Of a stretch of 64,000 bases of DNA, positions 50,977 to 59,627 are shown one piece after another (the stretch's first letter is position 1; each line of letters starts with the position of its first letter). Below the pieces are notes generated by a model. That model was not told the origin of the DNA. It ran no database searches and worked only from the letters and a program-made list of their open reading frames with translations. The DNA comes from Roseibium alexandrii DFL-11 (GTDB taxonomy: Bacteria; Pseudomonadota; Alphaproteobacteria; Rhizobiales; Stappiaceae): contig NZ_CM011002.1 in assembly GCF_000158095.2 (NCBI RefSeq), forward strand, positions 5,183,703 to 5,247,702. Direction: 5' to 3'. The position numbers and the translations under genes were made by a program.

Positions 50977-51666
50977 TTAGCTGCGCTTTCGGCTGAAAAC
51001 CATCTTCTGACCTGCCAGCTTGTCCTGCGGGCCGGTCCACGCGTAGGCCAACAGGGCCGGTTCTGTTTTGGACACCGTTATGCGGTGGGCGTGTTCCGGC
51101 GGGTTGAAGATCATCGATCCAGGCGCATAAACGCCCTGATGGTTTTCAGAAACGGCGCCGGAAAGGCAGATGTAACTCTCTGAAATCCCGTCGTGGGAGT
51201 GCGCCGGATAGGTGCAATTTGGGGCGAAGAGAACGAGCCCCAAGATCACCTCTGTCGTCAGGATTGGGCCGTTGGGGCCGCAGAGTTCGGCATAGGCGTA
51301 TTTCTTGTCGAGCCCCCGTGGGACTTTCTCATAGCCGTATTGCCATGTCAGCTGGTCCTGCACGGATTCAATGGAGCGGATCAAAGTGGCTGTGCGTTCC
51401 AGGCGTCCTTCGTCCAAAGCCCGTTTCAGATGGGCGGTCACCGGTTTGTGGGCCGGGGCATCGAAACGAAGTTCGGAATTTGACTTTATGACGCGGGATA
51501 TCGCCTCGCGGACAGCGCGCTGATGCGCCCGGATACGGTCACTGCCGCCAGAGGACAAAAAGCGATAGACCTCGTAATACTCCCGGAGGAGGTAGCCCCA
51601 GTCGGGATAATCCGACAGCCGCCGCTGTGCCAGGGTCTCCGGTTCGCTCTTTTCAATTTCCAGCAA
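50977..51666 (-). CDS. dddL: DMSP lyase, DddL family
   Basis: 229 residues if TTG 51666 is the start; AGGAG lies eight to nine bases upstream. A longer TTG frame (to 51687) exists. DddL splits dimethylsulfoniopropionate into dimethyl sulfide and acrylate. The cupin core is clear: AELCGPNGPILTTEVILGLVLFAPNCTYPAHSHDGISESYICLSG, with the metal His/Glu set HSHDGISE and a second strand PPEHAHRI. The helical N-terminal half (YPDWGYLLREYYEVYRFLSSGG) is also typical. Marine Labrenzia strains are known to carry DddL. No other DMSP genes (acrylate use, transporter) are adjacent. Confidence 0.88.
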   Translation of the reverse strand: MLEIEKSEPETLAQRRLSDYPDWGYLLREYYEVYRFLSSGGSDRIRAHQRAVREAISRVIKSNSELRFDAPAHKPVTAHLKRALDEGRLERTATLIRSIESVQDQLTWQYGYEKVPRGLDKKYAYAELCGPNGPILTTEVILGLVLFAPNCTYPAHSHDGISESYICLSGAVSENHQGVYAPGSMIFNPPEHAHRITVSKTEPALLAYAWTGPQDKLAGQKMVFSRKRS

Positions 51667-51845
51667 GGTGCGATCTCCTCTCGCCAAAATGGAGGCGCTG
51701 CAGTGTGTCCGGGTGGCAAAGTAGAGGCTTTTGTCACTGCGGCAATCACAAACACATATGCGGCATGCACGAATTCCGGAAAATCACATATTGCACTTGG
51801 CGTATGGCGAGCTAACCTGCGCGCCGCATATCTCGGGAAGTCTTC

Positions 51846-52943
51846 ATGTCTGTCATAATTGTCGGGGCCGGAATATCCGGCCTGTCCACCGCCTGGGCTC
51901 TCACCAAACGCGGCGTGTCAGTCACGCTGATTGAACAGGGCCCAATCCCCAATCCTTTGTCGGCTTCCGGCGATCAGCACAGGATCATCCGCCGGGCCTA
52001 TGGTGGGCATGGCGGGTATCAGCGCCGGATCGGTGACGCGTACGCAGCCTGGGACGAAATGTGGGCCGACATTGGCCAAAAATATCTCTTGGAAACCGGC
52101 TTTCTGCTTCTTTCTCAGATCGAAGGGGACGGCGGCGATGAGTACCGTATCGGTCTGATTGAGGGTGGTTACCCGTTCGATGACATGAGCGCCATAGAGA
52201 CTGCAACGCGCTTTCCGTTCATTGATGCGAACACGATCCGTTGGGGCGCCTATAGCGACGAGGGCGGTGTTCTGCTGTGCCAAAAGATTGCCGGTGATCT
52301 CAGGGATTGGCTTTTGGAAAAAGGAACTGACATCCGCGAGAATACGCGTGTTAGGTCGGTCGATCCGGAAGCTGGATCAGTCACGCTCGCCGATGGATCT
52401 GTGCTTCGTGCGGATCATGTGATTGTCACGGCCGGTGCCTGGACGCTCGGCCTGTTTCCAAAATTCAAAACAAGCCTCACCACCTACAGGACGGCTGTTG
52501 TGTATCTCACGCCGCCAGAAGACCTAAAGGCGGCTTGGGCTGCCGGTCCCGCGATTCTCGACCCCGGTGGAGCCATCGACGGCTACGTTCTGCCGCCGGT
52601 CCCGGGAACGGGGCTTAAGTTTGGTGCTGGTATTCACAAATACACAGCAGAACCCGATCAGGACCGGGTTGCCAAGGCCGGTGAAGGGGAAACTTTGCGT
52701 GACTACTTCTCGCCGCCGTTCGGCCGGATCAAGGAATACAAGGTCGATGATGTCGTTACCTGCGCTTACACCTTCACATCAGACGAGCATTTCTTCTGCA
52801 CAACAGAGGGCAAGGTGACGGTTGTCTCCGCATGCTCCGGGCACGGCTATAAATTTGGGGCTGTTGTCGGGCAAAAACTCGCAGATGGGTTTCAATCAAG
52901 AGACATGGACACGGCCCGTATCTGGCTGGAAGCCAGGGATTGA
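51846..52943 (+). CDS. FAD-dependent oxidoreductase of the D-amino acid/sarcosine oxidase (DAO) family
   Basis: 365 residues. N-terminal FAD site MSVIIVGAGISGLSTAWALTKRG with the GxGxxG pattern, and C-terminal TVVSACSGHGYKFGAVVGQKLADG, the usual flavin-binding end of the sarcosine oxidase family. The His-Gly after Ser-Gly in that motif recalls monomeric sarcosine oxidase/solA. The substrate amine cannot be named. It is divergent from dddL, 180 bases apart, so a link to osmolyte catabolism is possible but inferred. Confidence 0.87.
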   Translation: MSVIIVGAGISGLSTAWALTKRGVSVTLIEQGPIPNPLSASGDQHRIIRRAYGGHGGYQRRIGDAYAAWDEMWADIGQKYLLETGFLLLSQIEGDGGDEYRIGLIEGGYPFDDMSAIETATRFPFIDANTIRWGAYSDEGGVLLCQKIAGDLRDWLLEKGTDIRENTRVRSVDPEAGSVTLADGSVLRADHVIVTAGAWTLGLFPKFKTSLTTYRTAVVYLTPPEDLKAAWAAGPAILDPGGAIDGYVLPPVPGTGLKFGAGIHKYTAEPDQDRVAKAGEGETLRDYFSPPFGRIKEYKVDDVVTCAYTFTSDEHFFCTTEGKVTVVSACSGHGYKFGAVVGQKLADGFQSRDMDTARIWLEARD

Positions 52944-52960
52944 CGCCTACAGCAAATATG

Positions 52961-52988
52961 AAAAAGGCGGGGTCCATCCCCGCCTTTT
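52961..52988. terminator. Bidirectional intrinsic terminator
   Basis: AAAAGGCGGGG / CCCCGCCTTTT around a short loop, between the convergent FAD oxidoreductase and speE genes; A-run on one side and T-run on the other allow termination of both. Confidence 0.9.
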
Positions 52989-53012
52989 ATAAACTAAAAT
53001 TTCACACAGACC

Positions 53013-53885
53013 TTAAGCTTTTGCCCGACCTTCTTCGACTGCGTCGAGGATGAACTTTGGAAGTGCGAAAGAGGCAGCATGGACATCGGGCGTGTAATAC
53101 CGGGTGCCGAAACCCGCAGCCTTGAAACGCTCCTCAAGAACGGACACAGCTTGCTTGCGCAAGTCCACATTGTCGCTCGCCCATCCAAGGGTCATGTGAC
53201 CACCGAAATAGGTCGGAATGGCCGCAATGTAAGCCGCTGCGTCCTTGAAGATGCGGGAGAACCGTTCGACACTGGTGACAAGCTCGTCTCTTTGCAAAAA
53301 CGGCACGCCGTTTTGCGTCACCAGGATCCCGCCAGGGGTCAGGATGCGGTGAATGTCGCGATAGAACTCTTCTGAGAAGAGGACTGCCCCTGGGCCATGC
53401 GGGTCGGTGCTGTCGACGATCACAACATCAAAACGCCGGTCTGTTTCAGCGGCAAATTTCAGGCCGTCTTCAATCACCAGCTCAAACCGCGGGTTCTCAA
53501 GAACGCCCTTGTTAAAGTCGGCGAAATGCTCCTCGGAAAAATCGACGACCGACTTGTCGATCTCGACCTGAACGAGGCTTTCTACGCTTGCGTGCTTCAG
53601 AACTTCTTCGGCCAAGCCGCAATCACCGCCGCCAACGATCAGAACAGACTTTGCCGCGCCGTGGGCGATGATCGGCACATGGGACATCATCTCATGGTAG
53701 ATGAATTCGTCCCGCGTGGTGACTTGGGTCACCCCGTCGAGCATCAGGATCTTTCCAAATACAGGATTGGAAAAGAGCACCAGATCCTGGTGCTCTGTCT
53801 TTTCCTGATAGAGGATCTCGTCGCAGGTGTAGCTGACCTGAACGCCTGGATGGAGCGTTTCGTTGAAGACCAGACCGTTGCTCAT
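53013..53885 (-). CDS. speE: Spermidine synthase
   Basis: 290 residues. Transfers an aminopropyl group from decarboxylated SAM to putrescine. Motifs: DEFIYHEMMSHVPI, the SAM-binding VLIVGGGDCGLAEEVLKH (about 85-102), and VIVDSTDPHGPG (about 155-166), which carries the catalytic Asp. It overlaps the end of speD by 4 bases (ATGA), so the pair is translationally coupled. Confidence 0.96.
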   Translation of the reverse strand: MSNGLVFNETLHPGVQVSYTCDEILYQEKTEHQDLVLFSNPVFGKILMLDGVTQVTTRDEFIYHEMMSHVPIIAHGAAKSVLIVGGGDCGLAEEVLKHASVESLVQVEIDKSVVDFSEEHFADFNKGVLENPRFELVIEDGLKFAAETDRRFDVVIVDSTDPHGPGAVLFSEEFYRDIHRILTPGGILVTQNGVPFLQRDELVTSVERFSRIFKDAAAYIAAIPTYFGGHMTLGWASDNVDLRKQAVSVLEERFKAAGFGTRYYTPDVHAASFALPKFILDAVEEGRAKA

Positions 53886-54436
53886 TCTGCTGCATCCAAA
53901 GCATGCGGTTTTGACAGCTGGTTCGCCACCTCACGCCCGCGCAGCAGCTCGGAAACAGCAGTCTTGCCCGGCTTGAAAGCCTTGCGCAGCACTTCAACGC
54001 ATTTTTCTGGCTGCGCGTCTCCGCACATGAAGACGTCAAATGCAGCATAGCCAGCTTCCGGCCATGTGTGGACAGAGATGTGACTTTCCGCCAGCACCGC
54101 AACGCCTGATACACCGGTCGGCTCGAAGGGGTGCAGGTGAATGTGCAACAAGGTTGCTCCGGCCTCTTCGACACACGCGCGCATGGTCTCTTCCATATAG
54201 GCGAGATCATCAATGCGTTCAGCATCGTAAAGGTCGATAATCAAATGCGCACCAGCGCAGTGGACCCCTTCTTTTTCAATGAAGTGATCCAAGCGGTCGT
54301 CTGAATAGACAGAGGCCGCAGTCGAAACGTTTTCTTCCTTCTGGGTGGTGCTTCTTGGCTCGGCAACGCTGATTGCGTCTTCTGCTACGCGAGCCTCCAA
54401 GTCCATCCCCAGTTCGAAGAGGGCGTTGCTTTTCAT
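53882..54436 (-). CDS. speD: S-adenosylmethionine decarboxylase proenzyme
   Basis: 184 residues. Self-cleaves between E117 and S118 in LAESHISVHTWPE, making the pyruvoyl group that decarboxylates SAM; other family residues (HLHPF, C138 in DVFMCGD) are present. About 50 residues longer at the N-terminus than the short bacterial SpeD, with an acidic stretch; the extra part is not conserved in the family I know and a start at one of the later codons is possible. Supplies SpeE. Confidence 0.95.
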   Translation of the reverse strand: MKSNALFELGMDLEARVAEDAISVAEPRSTTQKEENVSTAASVYSDDRLDHFIEKEGVHCAGAHLIIDLYDAERIDDLAYMEETMRACVEEAGATLLHIHLHPFEPTGVSGVAVLAESHISVHTWPEAGYAAFDVFMCGDAQPEKCVEVLRKAFKPGKTAVSELLRGREVANQLSKPHALDAAE

Positions 54437-54636
54437 AATCGCTCTCCCAAACCAGCAGATGTCCCCGGTGGAGGGCCTTGACCCTTATTTCCGGAGCGCC
54501 CTCCTTACAGATATTGTCTTTGAATCTCAATGGGGTGGTCGCAAAAAATTGCTGCAGTTAGCGCAGCTCTGCTATGTGATGCACTACGATAGGCTGAATG
54601 GGTGAAAAAATATTCCGCGATTTGAGGGCGTTAGCA

Positions 54637-55224
54637 ATGGCAATTGAGATCCGGCGTTTAACTGGCGAAGAACTGAAAAAAACCTTGGGCGCGCTGGCGC
54701 AGTTGCGCATATCGGTTTTTCGTGCGTGGCCGTATCTCTATGAAGGCACTTTGGCGTACGAAGAAAACTATTTAGGCCGGTATGCGGAGACGGAAGGCGC
54801 AGTGATTGTCGGCGCGTATGATGGCGACCGCTTGGTCGGGGCGGCGACAGGAGAGCCGCTTGGCGGAGAATACGAGGCTTTCCAGGCCCCCTTGAGAGCA
54901 AAGGGCTTTGATCCGGGCAAATTGTTTTACATGGCTGAATCGGTCCTGGACCCAGCGTACCGCGGCCGGGGCGTTGGTCATCTCTTCTTTGACGAACGCG
55001 AAGCCCACGCAAAGGAGCTGGGTTTTGGTGAGGCTGTCTTTTGTGCAGTCGTGCGTCCGGATGATCATCCGATGAAACCGGCGGACTACCGGCCGCTGGA
55101 TCCGTTCTGGACAAAGCGCGGATATGCCAAGTTAGAGGGCGTGATGGTTACGTTCCCATGGCAAGATGTTGGTGAAAGCGAAGAGACAGACAAGCTCATG
55201 CAGGTTTGGTATCGGAAATTTTGA
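54637..55224 (+). CDS. GNAT-family N-acetyltransferase
   Basis: 195 residues starting MAIEIRRLTGEELKK; GAGG lies eight bases upstream, and the longer in-frame start (54598) is less likely. The acetyl-CoA site is visible as VLDPAYRGRGVGHLFFDEREAHAKELG (the RGxGxG/A loop, about 120-146). The tail (FPWQDVGESEETDKLMQVWYRKF) is conserved-looking but not known to me. Substrate unknown. An AT-rich stretch follows. Confidence 0.9.
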   Translation: MAIEIRRLTGEELKKTLGALAQLRISVFRAWPYLYEGTLAYEENYLGRYAETEGAVIVGAYDGDRLVGAATGEPLGGEYEAFQAPLRAKGFDPGKLFYMAESVLDPAYRGRGVGHLFFDEREAHAKELGFGEAVFCAVVRPDDHPMKPADYRPLDPFWTKRGYAKLEGVMVTFPWQDVGESEETDKLMQVWYRKF

Positions 55225-55434
55225 CGAAATACTGAAAATTTTCGTGTTTTTATTTCGCGTGTGAAATATCAATAATTTGTAAATTATATTAATTGCACTG
55301 GTAATAATAATATTCGAGTTTTTGTTTCTTTTAATACTGTGATTACTCTTGGTTTCTATCCTCCTCACGTCTTTTACGGAGCACGGTCACGTTCGGTGAT
55401 CGAACCGTTGTGTTTAAAGAAAAGGGCAAGTGGC

Positions 55435-56199
55435 ATGATCAATTGGAAAATGGTTTCAGGTGCGGGAATCGCCGTGTGTATGCTTGCAGGTCAAGCTGCC
55501 GCAGTTGAGTGCCCACGTGGTGGAACGTTGATTGCCGGAGCCAGTGATTACCGGCCTTATCAAAAGGTTGACGGCAACGAAGTCAGCGGAATGGACTTTG
55601 AAGTCATCGCCGTTGTGCTGGATAAACTTGGATGCGGGCTGGAAACACAGGCTCTCCCCTGGGCCCGCCATCTGAAAGGGCTGGAAGACGGCAATGTCGA
55701 TATTGCCTCCCCGGTTTCCAAGACGGAAGAGCGCGAGGCCTTCGCGCATTTCAGCAGTCCCTATGTTGATGCTCAGGAAGTCCTGTTCGTACCTGCCGGC
55801 AAAGAAGGGGAATACAGCTCTCTTACTGATTTCTTCGAAAAGGGCGGCAAACTTGGGACCATCCGCGAATATGCATATGGCGGTGACTTCAATGACCTGA
55901 AAGATAAATATGCCAGTCAGATAGATGACACCGACAGCCAGGAATCCAATCTGAAAAAGCTTGCAGCTGGACGTATCGATGCGACATTGGGTGAAGTGTT
56001 CGTGGTGTCGGAGGATATCAAGCGGTTGGGATTTGGTGACAAAGTCGTCGCGTCAAATGTCATTATCTCTTCCGATGCATCCTACATCATGTTCAGCAAA
56101 AAAAGTGTACCGGAAGAGTTCGCAACGGCTTTCAGCGAGCAAATGCAGGCGATGAAAGATTCCGGCGAATTCGACGCGATCACGGCGAAATACAAGTAG
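55435..56199 (+). CDS. Orphan periplasmic solute-binding protein (family 3 type)
   Basis: 254 residues starting MINWKMVSGAGIAVCMLAGQAAA, a Sec signal cleaved before VECP; AAGGG lies upstream. The mature part keeps the pattern of the paralogues: ASDYRPYQKVDGNEVSGMDFEV, ALPWARHLKGLEDG, KTEEREAFAHFSSPY, and the C-terminal DSGEFDAITAKYK. No adjacent permease. Belongs to the same set as 46026-47654 and 56529-57377. Confidence 0.86.
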   Translation: MINWKMVSGAGIAVCMLAGQAAAVECPRGGTLIAGASDYRPYQKVDGNEVSGMDFEVIAVVLDKLGCGLETQALPWARHLKGLEDGNVDIASPVSKTEEREAFAHFSSPYVDAQEVLFVPAGKEGEYSSLTDFFEKGGKLGTIREYAYGGDFNDLKDKYASQIDDTDSQESNLKKLAAGRIDATLGEVFVVSEDIKRLGFGDKVVASNVIISSDASYIMFSKKSVPEEFATAFSEQMQAMKDSGEFDAITAKYK

Positions 56200-56528
56200 G
56201 CCCGACAGGACTTCGGTTAACCGCGCTCTAGTGCCAACAGCATTGGGGCGCGTTTTTCTTCCGGTCAGGTATATAGCGAGTAGCCGCACCTATCGTAAAA
56301 AAAGACCATATTTTCTACCGGGTCATTGTCTGATATCAGAAAGACCTTCGGAATGGGCTGCGAAACAAGGCCTATCAACGGATCTGGACGTTCAGCCAGC
56401 CGCCATTGATCACCAACACGTGTGCCGAATTTAAACCCTTTATTGAGCGATTGCCCCGACACTTGTGGGATACTCGAGCTGTGCTTTTGCGCGGTGAACT
56501 GCTGAGGGCGGGCGAAACGAGAAAAAGA
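56200..56528. other. Intergenic stretch with a terminator
   Basis: About 330 bases. A stem CGCGCTC / GGGCGCG with an inner TGCCAA / TTGG helix and a T tail (56222-56257) ends the upstream gene. The rest has no recognised feature beyond the promoter of the next gene. Confidence 0.6.
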
Positions 56529-57377
56529 ATGGCGAGAGTTGCCAAGAAGTCATTGAGTGCCAGTACATTTATCCTCGCGCTGTTTGGCGTGTGGATCGCC
56601 GTTTTATTGATTGGGTCACCAGCAATCTCTCAGGAACTGAGGCTCGTGACATCGCCTTGGCCACCATCCAACTATCTGGATGACGAAGGGCAACCAACCG
56701 GTCTTTCCGTCGCTATTATTGATGCCATTAAAGATAAACTCGGTCTGTCGACGCCGATCGAGGTCATCCCATGGGCGCGTGGTTACAAAATTGCGCAGTC
56801 CGAGCCGAACATCCTGTTGTTCACGGCCGCCAGGACACCGGAGCGCGAAGAGATGGGCTTCACGTTCATCGCGCCGGCTGTGATGTGGACACATGGGCTT
56901 CTTGCCAAAAAAGATTCCGGTATCGATATCCAGAGTTTGGAAGGCGCCCGTTTACAGGGGTTGACCGCAGTAGGGGTTCGAGGATCCTGGCAGGTGAAAC
57001 TTCTTCAGGAAGCTGGCATAGACACTGTCGCAGCGGACGACCAAGAAACATGTGCCCGGATGCTTCTGGCGGGCCGCGTTGACGTGTGGATCACATCACA
57101 ATTGCAGGCGTCGGTGGTTCTCGAAAACATCGATGCGGAGCAATCCTCCGTGGAACCGGTTTTCATCCATAGACGTTCGCCTTCCTATCTCATGGTGTCG
57201 AACGGAACCGACCCGCAACTTCTGAAGAAGTGGCAAGACGCTTTTGATGAGCTGAAGAACAGCGGCGCACTTCACAAGGTAGCAGAAGAGTGGAGTGAAC
57301 GTCTCGGCATTCCGCTCATATACGATCTGGAAGAGGGTTTTTCCGCCAAAAACGATGCTCTCGATACCACTGGCTGA
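56529..57377 (+). CDS. Orphan solute-binding protein with N-terminal anchor
   Basis: 282 residues starting MARVAKKSLSASTFILALFG. The N-terminus is a long hydrophobic signal or anchor (about 12-33), then ELRLVTSPWPPSNYLDDEGQPTGLSV, VIPWARGYKIAQ, ARTPEREEMGFTFIAP and a C-terminal LKNSGALHKVAEEW: the same set of motifs as the three paralogues nearby, so the four share a common ancestor. It is followed by an Asp/Glu-rich tail (SERLGIPLIYDLEEGFSAKNDALDTTG). No transporter genes beside it. Confidence 0.83.
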   Translation: MARVAKKSLSASTFILALFGVWIAVLLIGSPAISQELRLVTSPWPPSNYLDDEGQPTGLSVAIIDAIKDKLGLSTPIEVIPWARGYKIAQSEPNILLFTAARTPEREEMGFTFIAPAVMWTHGLLAKKDSGIDIQSLEGARLQGLTAVGVRGSWQVKLLQEAGIDTVAADDQETCARMLLAGRVDVWITSQLQASVVLENIDAEQSSVEPVFIHRRSPSYLMVSNGTDPQLLKKWQDAFDELKNSGALHKVAEEWSERLGIPLIYDLEEGFSAKNDALDTTG

Positions 57378-57446
57378 ACCTAATTAACATCCGCGCCAAT
57401 AAAATGGCGCAAGGGCAATGAATGCCCCTGCGATTGATGGTGTTGA

Positions 57447-58211
57447 TTAGTTCGAAATCTGCCATTGAATGGTGACTGAGGCAGAGATGGTTTCCTCCCC
57501 TGCCTCGATTGGAACAGCATCGGCCTTGGCCATCATCATGCCTTCTGCGCGCATCATGACCGGCCGGGGCATCTGAATACCGGTTTCTGAAATCGAGACG
57601 ATGCCGCCGAGCTCAACTCCGGCTGCTTCTGCGAAAATGCTTGCTTTGTGTTTTGCTTCCTGAACCGCGCGCTTGCGGGCCTCGTCGAGTTTCTCGTCCG
57701 GGTCGCTCACCTGAAAGCGGATGCCATCCACCGAGTTCGCGCCGCTGTCGACGGCACCTGTCAGGAGGTCGCCAAGTTTGGTCAGGTCGCGGACATTGAT
57801 TTCCACCCCGTTACGCACCTCATAACCGGTGATGTCTGGCTGGCGGTTTGAGTTGTCCGTGATGCGCTCATATCGCGGATAGATCGCAAAGCCGCTTGTC
57901 TGAATGTCCTTGGCCTCAATTCCGGCGGCTTTGATCTTCTCGATCACCTTGGCGAGATCGGCAGTGTTTCCGGACAGAGCATCAGCTGCCGTCTTTGAGA
58001 TCGTGACCACCCGTGCGGTGATCACCGCCATGTCCGGGGCGACAGAGACTGTTCCGCGGCCGTTCATTGTGATTGACCCGGTGAGGGCCGCGGTCTCATC
58101 AGCATAGCCAGGAGCGGCGGCGAGTGATGCCACTGCGAATACGGCGGCGATGAAGGCATTTCTGGAAACTTTTGGCAGCTTGCCAATGCTCGACTGAATG
58201 AACTGCTGCAT
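57447..58211 (-). CDS. SIMPL-domain (DUF541) periplasmic protein
   Basis: 254 residues with a Sec signal (cleavage likely after APGYA, about residue 36). The mature part is one SIMPL domain: GSITMNGRGTVSVAPDMAVITARVVTISKTAADAL at the start, VDGIRFQVSDPDEKLDEARKRAVQEAKHKASIFAEAAG in the middle. Proteins of this family (the Escherichia coli 26-kDa periplasmic protein YggE is one) are linked to oxidative-stress tolerance; mechanism unclear. AGGA before the ATG. Upstream gene 58332-59399 has the same direction and may be in one operon. Confidence 0.9.
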   Translation of the reverse strand: MQQFIQSSIGKLPKVSRNAFIAAVFAVASLAAAPGYADETAALTGSITMNGRGTVSVAPDMAVITARVVTISKTAADALSGNTADLAKVIEKIKAAGIEAKDIQTSGFAIYPRYERITDNSNRQPDITGYEVRNGVEINVRDLTKLGDLLTGAVDSGANSVDGIRFQVSDPDEKLDEARKRAVQEAKHKASIFAEAAGVELGGIVSISETGIQMPRPVMMRAEGMMMAKADAVPIEAGEETISASVTIQWQISN

Positions 58212-58331
58212 GGGTCTTATTCCTTTGAACGATATTCAAAAACTGTTGCAGAGGTGAACCGCCAATAGGGCAGGGGTAAGGCCACGTGGTTCAGCTGGCA
58301 TTCATCTAGTCCGTGCCCTTCGAATAATGGA

Positions 58332-59399
58332 TCAGCTGCCCGGCTGAGTGGCGGCGGGCAGATCGCCGATCTCGCCGTTTTCGGAAAGCAGAACTGCTAC
58401 AGGCCTTGCTGCCTCGATTTTGGAACACACGATCACGATCATCACCGTCAGCGGCACACACAGCACCATCCCGACCACACCCCAGATCGCGCCCCAAAGC
58501 GCCAGAGATAACATGATCACCAATCCGGACAGGTTCAGGTTTGCCCCCATCAGCCGCGGTTCGATCAGATTGCCAATTGAAAACTGGATCAGTCCAAGGC
58601 CCGTCGCGATGATCAGGAATGGGCCAAGGGTGTCGTAATAGACGATCGCCAGTAGGCTTGGGAAAATCACGCCGATCAAAGACCCGATCGTCGGGATGTA
58701 ATTCAAAATAAAGGCAATGAAGCCGAAGAGGGCTGCATAGGGCAAACCGATTGCAATCAAGACGAGGCTTGTGAGGACGCCCGTTGCGACTGACACAGCG
58801 GTTTTGATGGTGAAATAATGCATCAGCGACGAATTGATTTCCGCGCGGATCGCAAAGGCGGCTTTCGCCCGCTCCGGTGTTGCAAACAGCTTCTCGAACT
58901 TTCGGTCGAAGGTGGACTGCTCAAGCAGCAGGAACAGCACATAGATGAAGACAAGGCTGGCAGATCCCGCAATCGCGGTTACCACACTTGCTCCCGCCGT
59001 CACCATCCTTGGCACCACGGAATCCGGGAAAAGGTCCCGCAGTTCCACCGGGTCGTTGAGGTGAAACAGATCCGCTGCCTGCGTGAACAGCTCTTCCAGC
59101 CGCCGTTGATAGGTTGGTGCATCCTGGGCGAGCTGGGTAAGGTTGACGGCGACAATGTCCAGAACAAATGTGCTGACGCTGAAGATTGTCAGAAGGGCGA
59201 GGGGAAACGCCACAAGCCCGGGAAGATGAAAATTTCCGTAGCCGATCCGCCGGTAAACGTTCGACAGTGCGTTGATCATGTACCAGACGATGATTGCGAT
59301 GATGAACGGCAGAAGCAGCGACCGCCCGACCACCAGAAGCCAGCCAACCATGGAAATCAGGAAGACGGTGAGGGTCAGGGTCAACAGGGGTGAGCGCAT
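58332..59399 (-). CDS. AI-2E family membrane protein (putative exporter)
   Basis: 355 residues with about eight membrane helices, the standard AI-2E_transport layout: N-terminal pairs of helices with a soluble domain of about 90 residues (THE 'QLAQDAPTYQRRLEELFTQAADLF' region), then four helices with GFIAFILNYIPTIGSLIGVIFP and the C-terminal SGLVIMLSLALWGAIWGVVGMVLCVPLTVMI. Some members export autoinducer-2, others Na+/H+; the substrate cannot be read from sequence. Confidence 0.9.
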   Translation of the reverse strand: MRSPLLTLTLTVFLISMVGWLLVVGRSLLLPFIIAIIVWYMINALSNVYRRIGYGNFHLPGLVAFPLALLTIFSVSTFVLDIVAVNLTQLAQDAPTYQRRLEELFTQAADLFHLNDPVELRDLFPDSVVPRMVTAGASVVTAIAGSASLVFIYVLFLLLEQSTFDRKFEKLFATPERAKAAFAIRAEINSSLMHYFTIKTAVSVATGVLTSLVLIAIGLPYAALFGFIAFILNYIPTIGSLIGVIFPSLLAIVYYDTLGPFLIIATGLGLIQFSIGNLIEPRLMGANLNLSGLVIMLSLALWGAIWGVVGMVLCVPLTVMIVIVCSKIEAARPVAVLLSENGEIGDLPAATQPGS

Positions 59400-59627
59400 G
59401 CGAAGGTCCCGCCAAACTGATTGGCATTACAGATTCTTTCGCCCGACCGTACCCCGCTCCGAGGGCCATTGAAAGTCCGGTTCGTATCGGGGAATATGGA
59501 CCTCTTCGGGAGAGGACCAAACCGCGGGAATGAGCAGTTTCCCGTCCTTGCGCGCGCAGTCAGGACGTGACATTGTGCGGCGCTTTTTGCTTCCCGTTTC
59601 CGGAGGCGCAATATCAAGAGGTCGTCG

